A stretch of 14,858 bases of DNA, taken from positions 1 to 14,858 of the forward strand of contig JASLEF010000105.1 of assembly GCA_030151245.1 (NCBI GenBank). The letters run 5' to 3'. Positions 14,439 through 14,858 of this stretch are shown here, piece after piece. A program made the translations under genes and the position numbers. Below the pieces are notes generated by a model. That model ran no database searches. It was not told the origin of the DNA and worked only from the letters and a program-made list of their open reading frames with translations. The DNA is from Ignatzschineria sp. Lineage in GTDB: Bacteria > Pseudomonadota > Gammaproteobacteria > Cardiobacteriales > Wohlfahrtiimonadaceae. The first letter of the stretch is position 1, and each line of letters begins with the position of its first letter.

Positions 14439-14858
14439 ATGCGTGTTGGTAAACAGGGTGGGGCATATCTTGTTAATCCTGCAGAGCTTGATGAGCCGAG
14501 ATTCTTTCCTGATGTACTGATCCAAAAGAACTACGATCCGACACAAACAATCTACGGTAAGCCTGATTATCTTTCAGCAATGCCATCTATCAGCCTAAAC
14601 CAAAATGCGACGGCTTTCCGGATACGCTATTACCGAAATGGTTCACATGCTGGATTCATTTTGTCAGTGAATGGCAAGATTAGCGATGATCTCTTTAATG
14701 AAATAAAAAAAGCATTGAAACAATCAAAAGGTGATGGGAACTTTCAAAACCTGCTCATTAATATGCCGGAAGGTAATAAGGAGAGCGTGCAATTAATCCC
14801 AATAGCAGATATTGGCGCTAAAGATGAGTTTAATCTAATTAAGCGAGCGACAGATCGT
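14439..14858 (+). pseudogene. P2/PBSX-type phage portal protein, 5'-truncated remnant running off the window
   Basis: An open frame from ATG 14439 (in-frame TAA at 14430-14432) continues through the window end, 140 codons. It matches the middle of P2 gpQ-like portal proteins, the dodecameric DNA gate of the capsid: YDPTQTIYGKPDYLSAMPS, NQNATAFRIRYYRNGSHAGF, LKQSKGDGNFQNLLINMPEG and IPIADIGAKDEFNLIKRATD. Family members read close to 'YGLPDYL', 'ATLFRR-YYKNGSHAGFI', 'SKGPGNFRNLF' and 'KDEF'. Roughly the first 100-130 residues of a portal (usual length about 340) are missing. No SD precedes the ATG and a terminator stands directly upstream. I therefore call it a remnant of a degraded P2-like prophage. 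Whether the 3' part is intact cannot be seen. Confidence 0.75.

Larger units (their letters stand above)
12590..14858. mobile_element. Left part of an integrated genomic island / degraded prophage
   Basis: The left edge is the tRNA 3' fragment. Inside are an AT-rich 211-base non-coding stretch (12610-12820), the HipA-like/DUF3037 operon and a 5'-truncated phage portal gene; the element continues past the window. Coding DNA here is visibly richer in A and T than the chromosome to the left. No integrase is seen in this part; it is expected at the other end, next to the intact tRNA. The 12610-12820 stretch holds several weak -35/-10 combinations (for example TTGTAT 12749-12754 and TATGGT 12771-12776, 16 bases apart) and no gene that I can support. 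Confidence 0.65.

Noticed and set aside
12821..14858. The P2 tin/old moron hotspot, which also places defence genes near the portal gene Q
   Set aside because: In P2 the 3' end of Q faces that locus across cos, while here the truncated 5' end of the portal faces the cassette; the arrangement does not match without a rearrangement.

Overview
The window reads as the chromosome of a low-to-moderate GC gammaproteobacterium. RNase E, MiaA, HflD and PBP1b all align closely with the gammaproteobacterial versions as I remember them. The gene order is not that of E. coli or Pseudomonas: miaA is not followed by hfq, hflD is not behind mnmA, and the EpmB-like gene is not beside efp. A lineage near Cardiobacteriales (Ignatzschineria or Wohlfahrtiimonas type) would fit, but that is a guess from composition and synteny.

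Positions 1-12,590 are ordinary chromosome. On the minus strand, from the left, lie the 5' end of an unrecognised gene (1-95), a long hairpin with a promoter in one arm (164-241), rne (255-3269), a TPR lipoprotein that looks like the PBP1b activator LpoP (3479-4183), and mrcB encoding PBP1b (4292-6646). A divergent promoter region (6647-6921) separates mrcB from a corC/ybeX-type CBS gene on the plus strand (6922-7752). Then come a tRNA-Asn with a near-consensus promoter and its own terminator (7778-7943), an orphan periplasmic TAXI-type binding protein (8007-8963), the divergent pair miaA (minus, 8989-9927) and an EpmB/KamA-like radical SAM gene (plus, 9981-10949), a bidirectional terminator, hflD (minus, 11022-11624) and a DUF1345 membrane protein (minus, 11742-12389).

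From about 12,590 the window changes character. The minus strand carries the bare 3' end of a tRNA (T-stem 3' strand, acceptor 3' strand and CCA), followed by a good rho-independent terminator, but the tRNA body is missing and AT-rich DNA lies there instead. This is how the far attachment site of an element integrated into a tRNA 3' end looks. The element starts here and runs beyond the window. It carries a tightly coupled two-gene operon, a HipA-like kinase (12821-13555) overlapping a DUF3037 gene (13552-14373), closed by a terminator. Directly after it comes a 5'-truncated P2/PBSX-type phage portal gene (from 14439) that runs off the end.

Functionally, mrcB and lpoP should act together in peptidoglycan synthesis. 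RNase E handles RNA decay and tRNA maturation, MiaA modifies tRNA, and the EpmB-like protein may act on EF-P. The HipA-like/DUF3037 pair is the best candidate for an incompletely described system: its genomic setting suggests mobile cargo, perhaps anti-phage or toxin-antitoxin, but the sequence alone does not show function.
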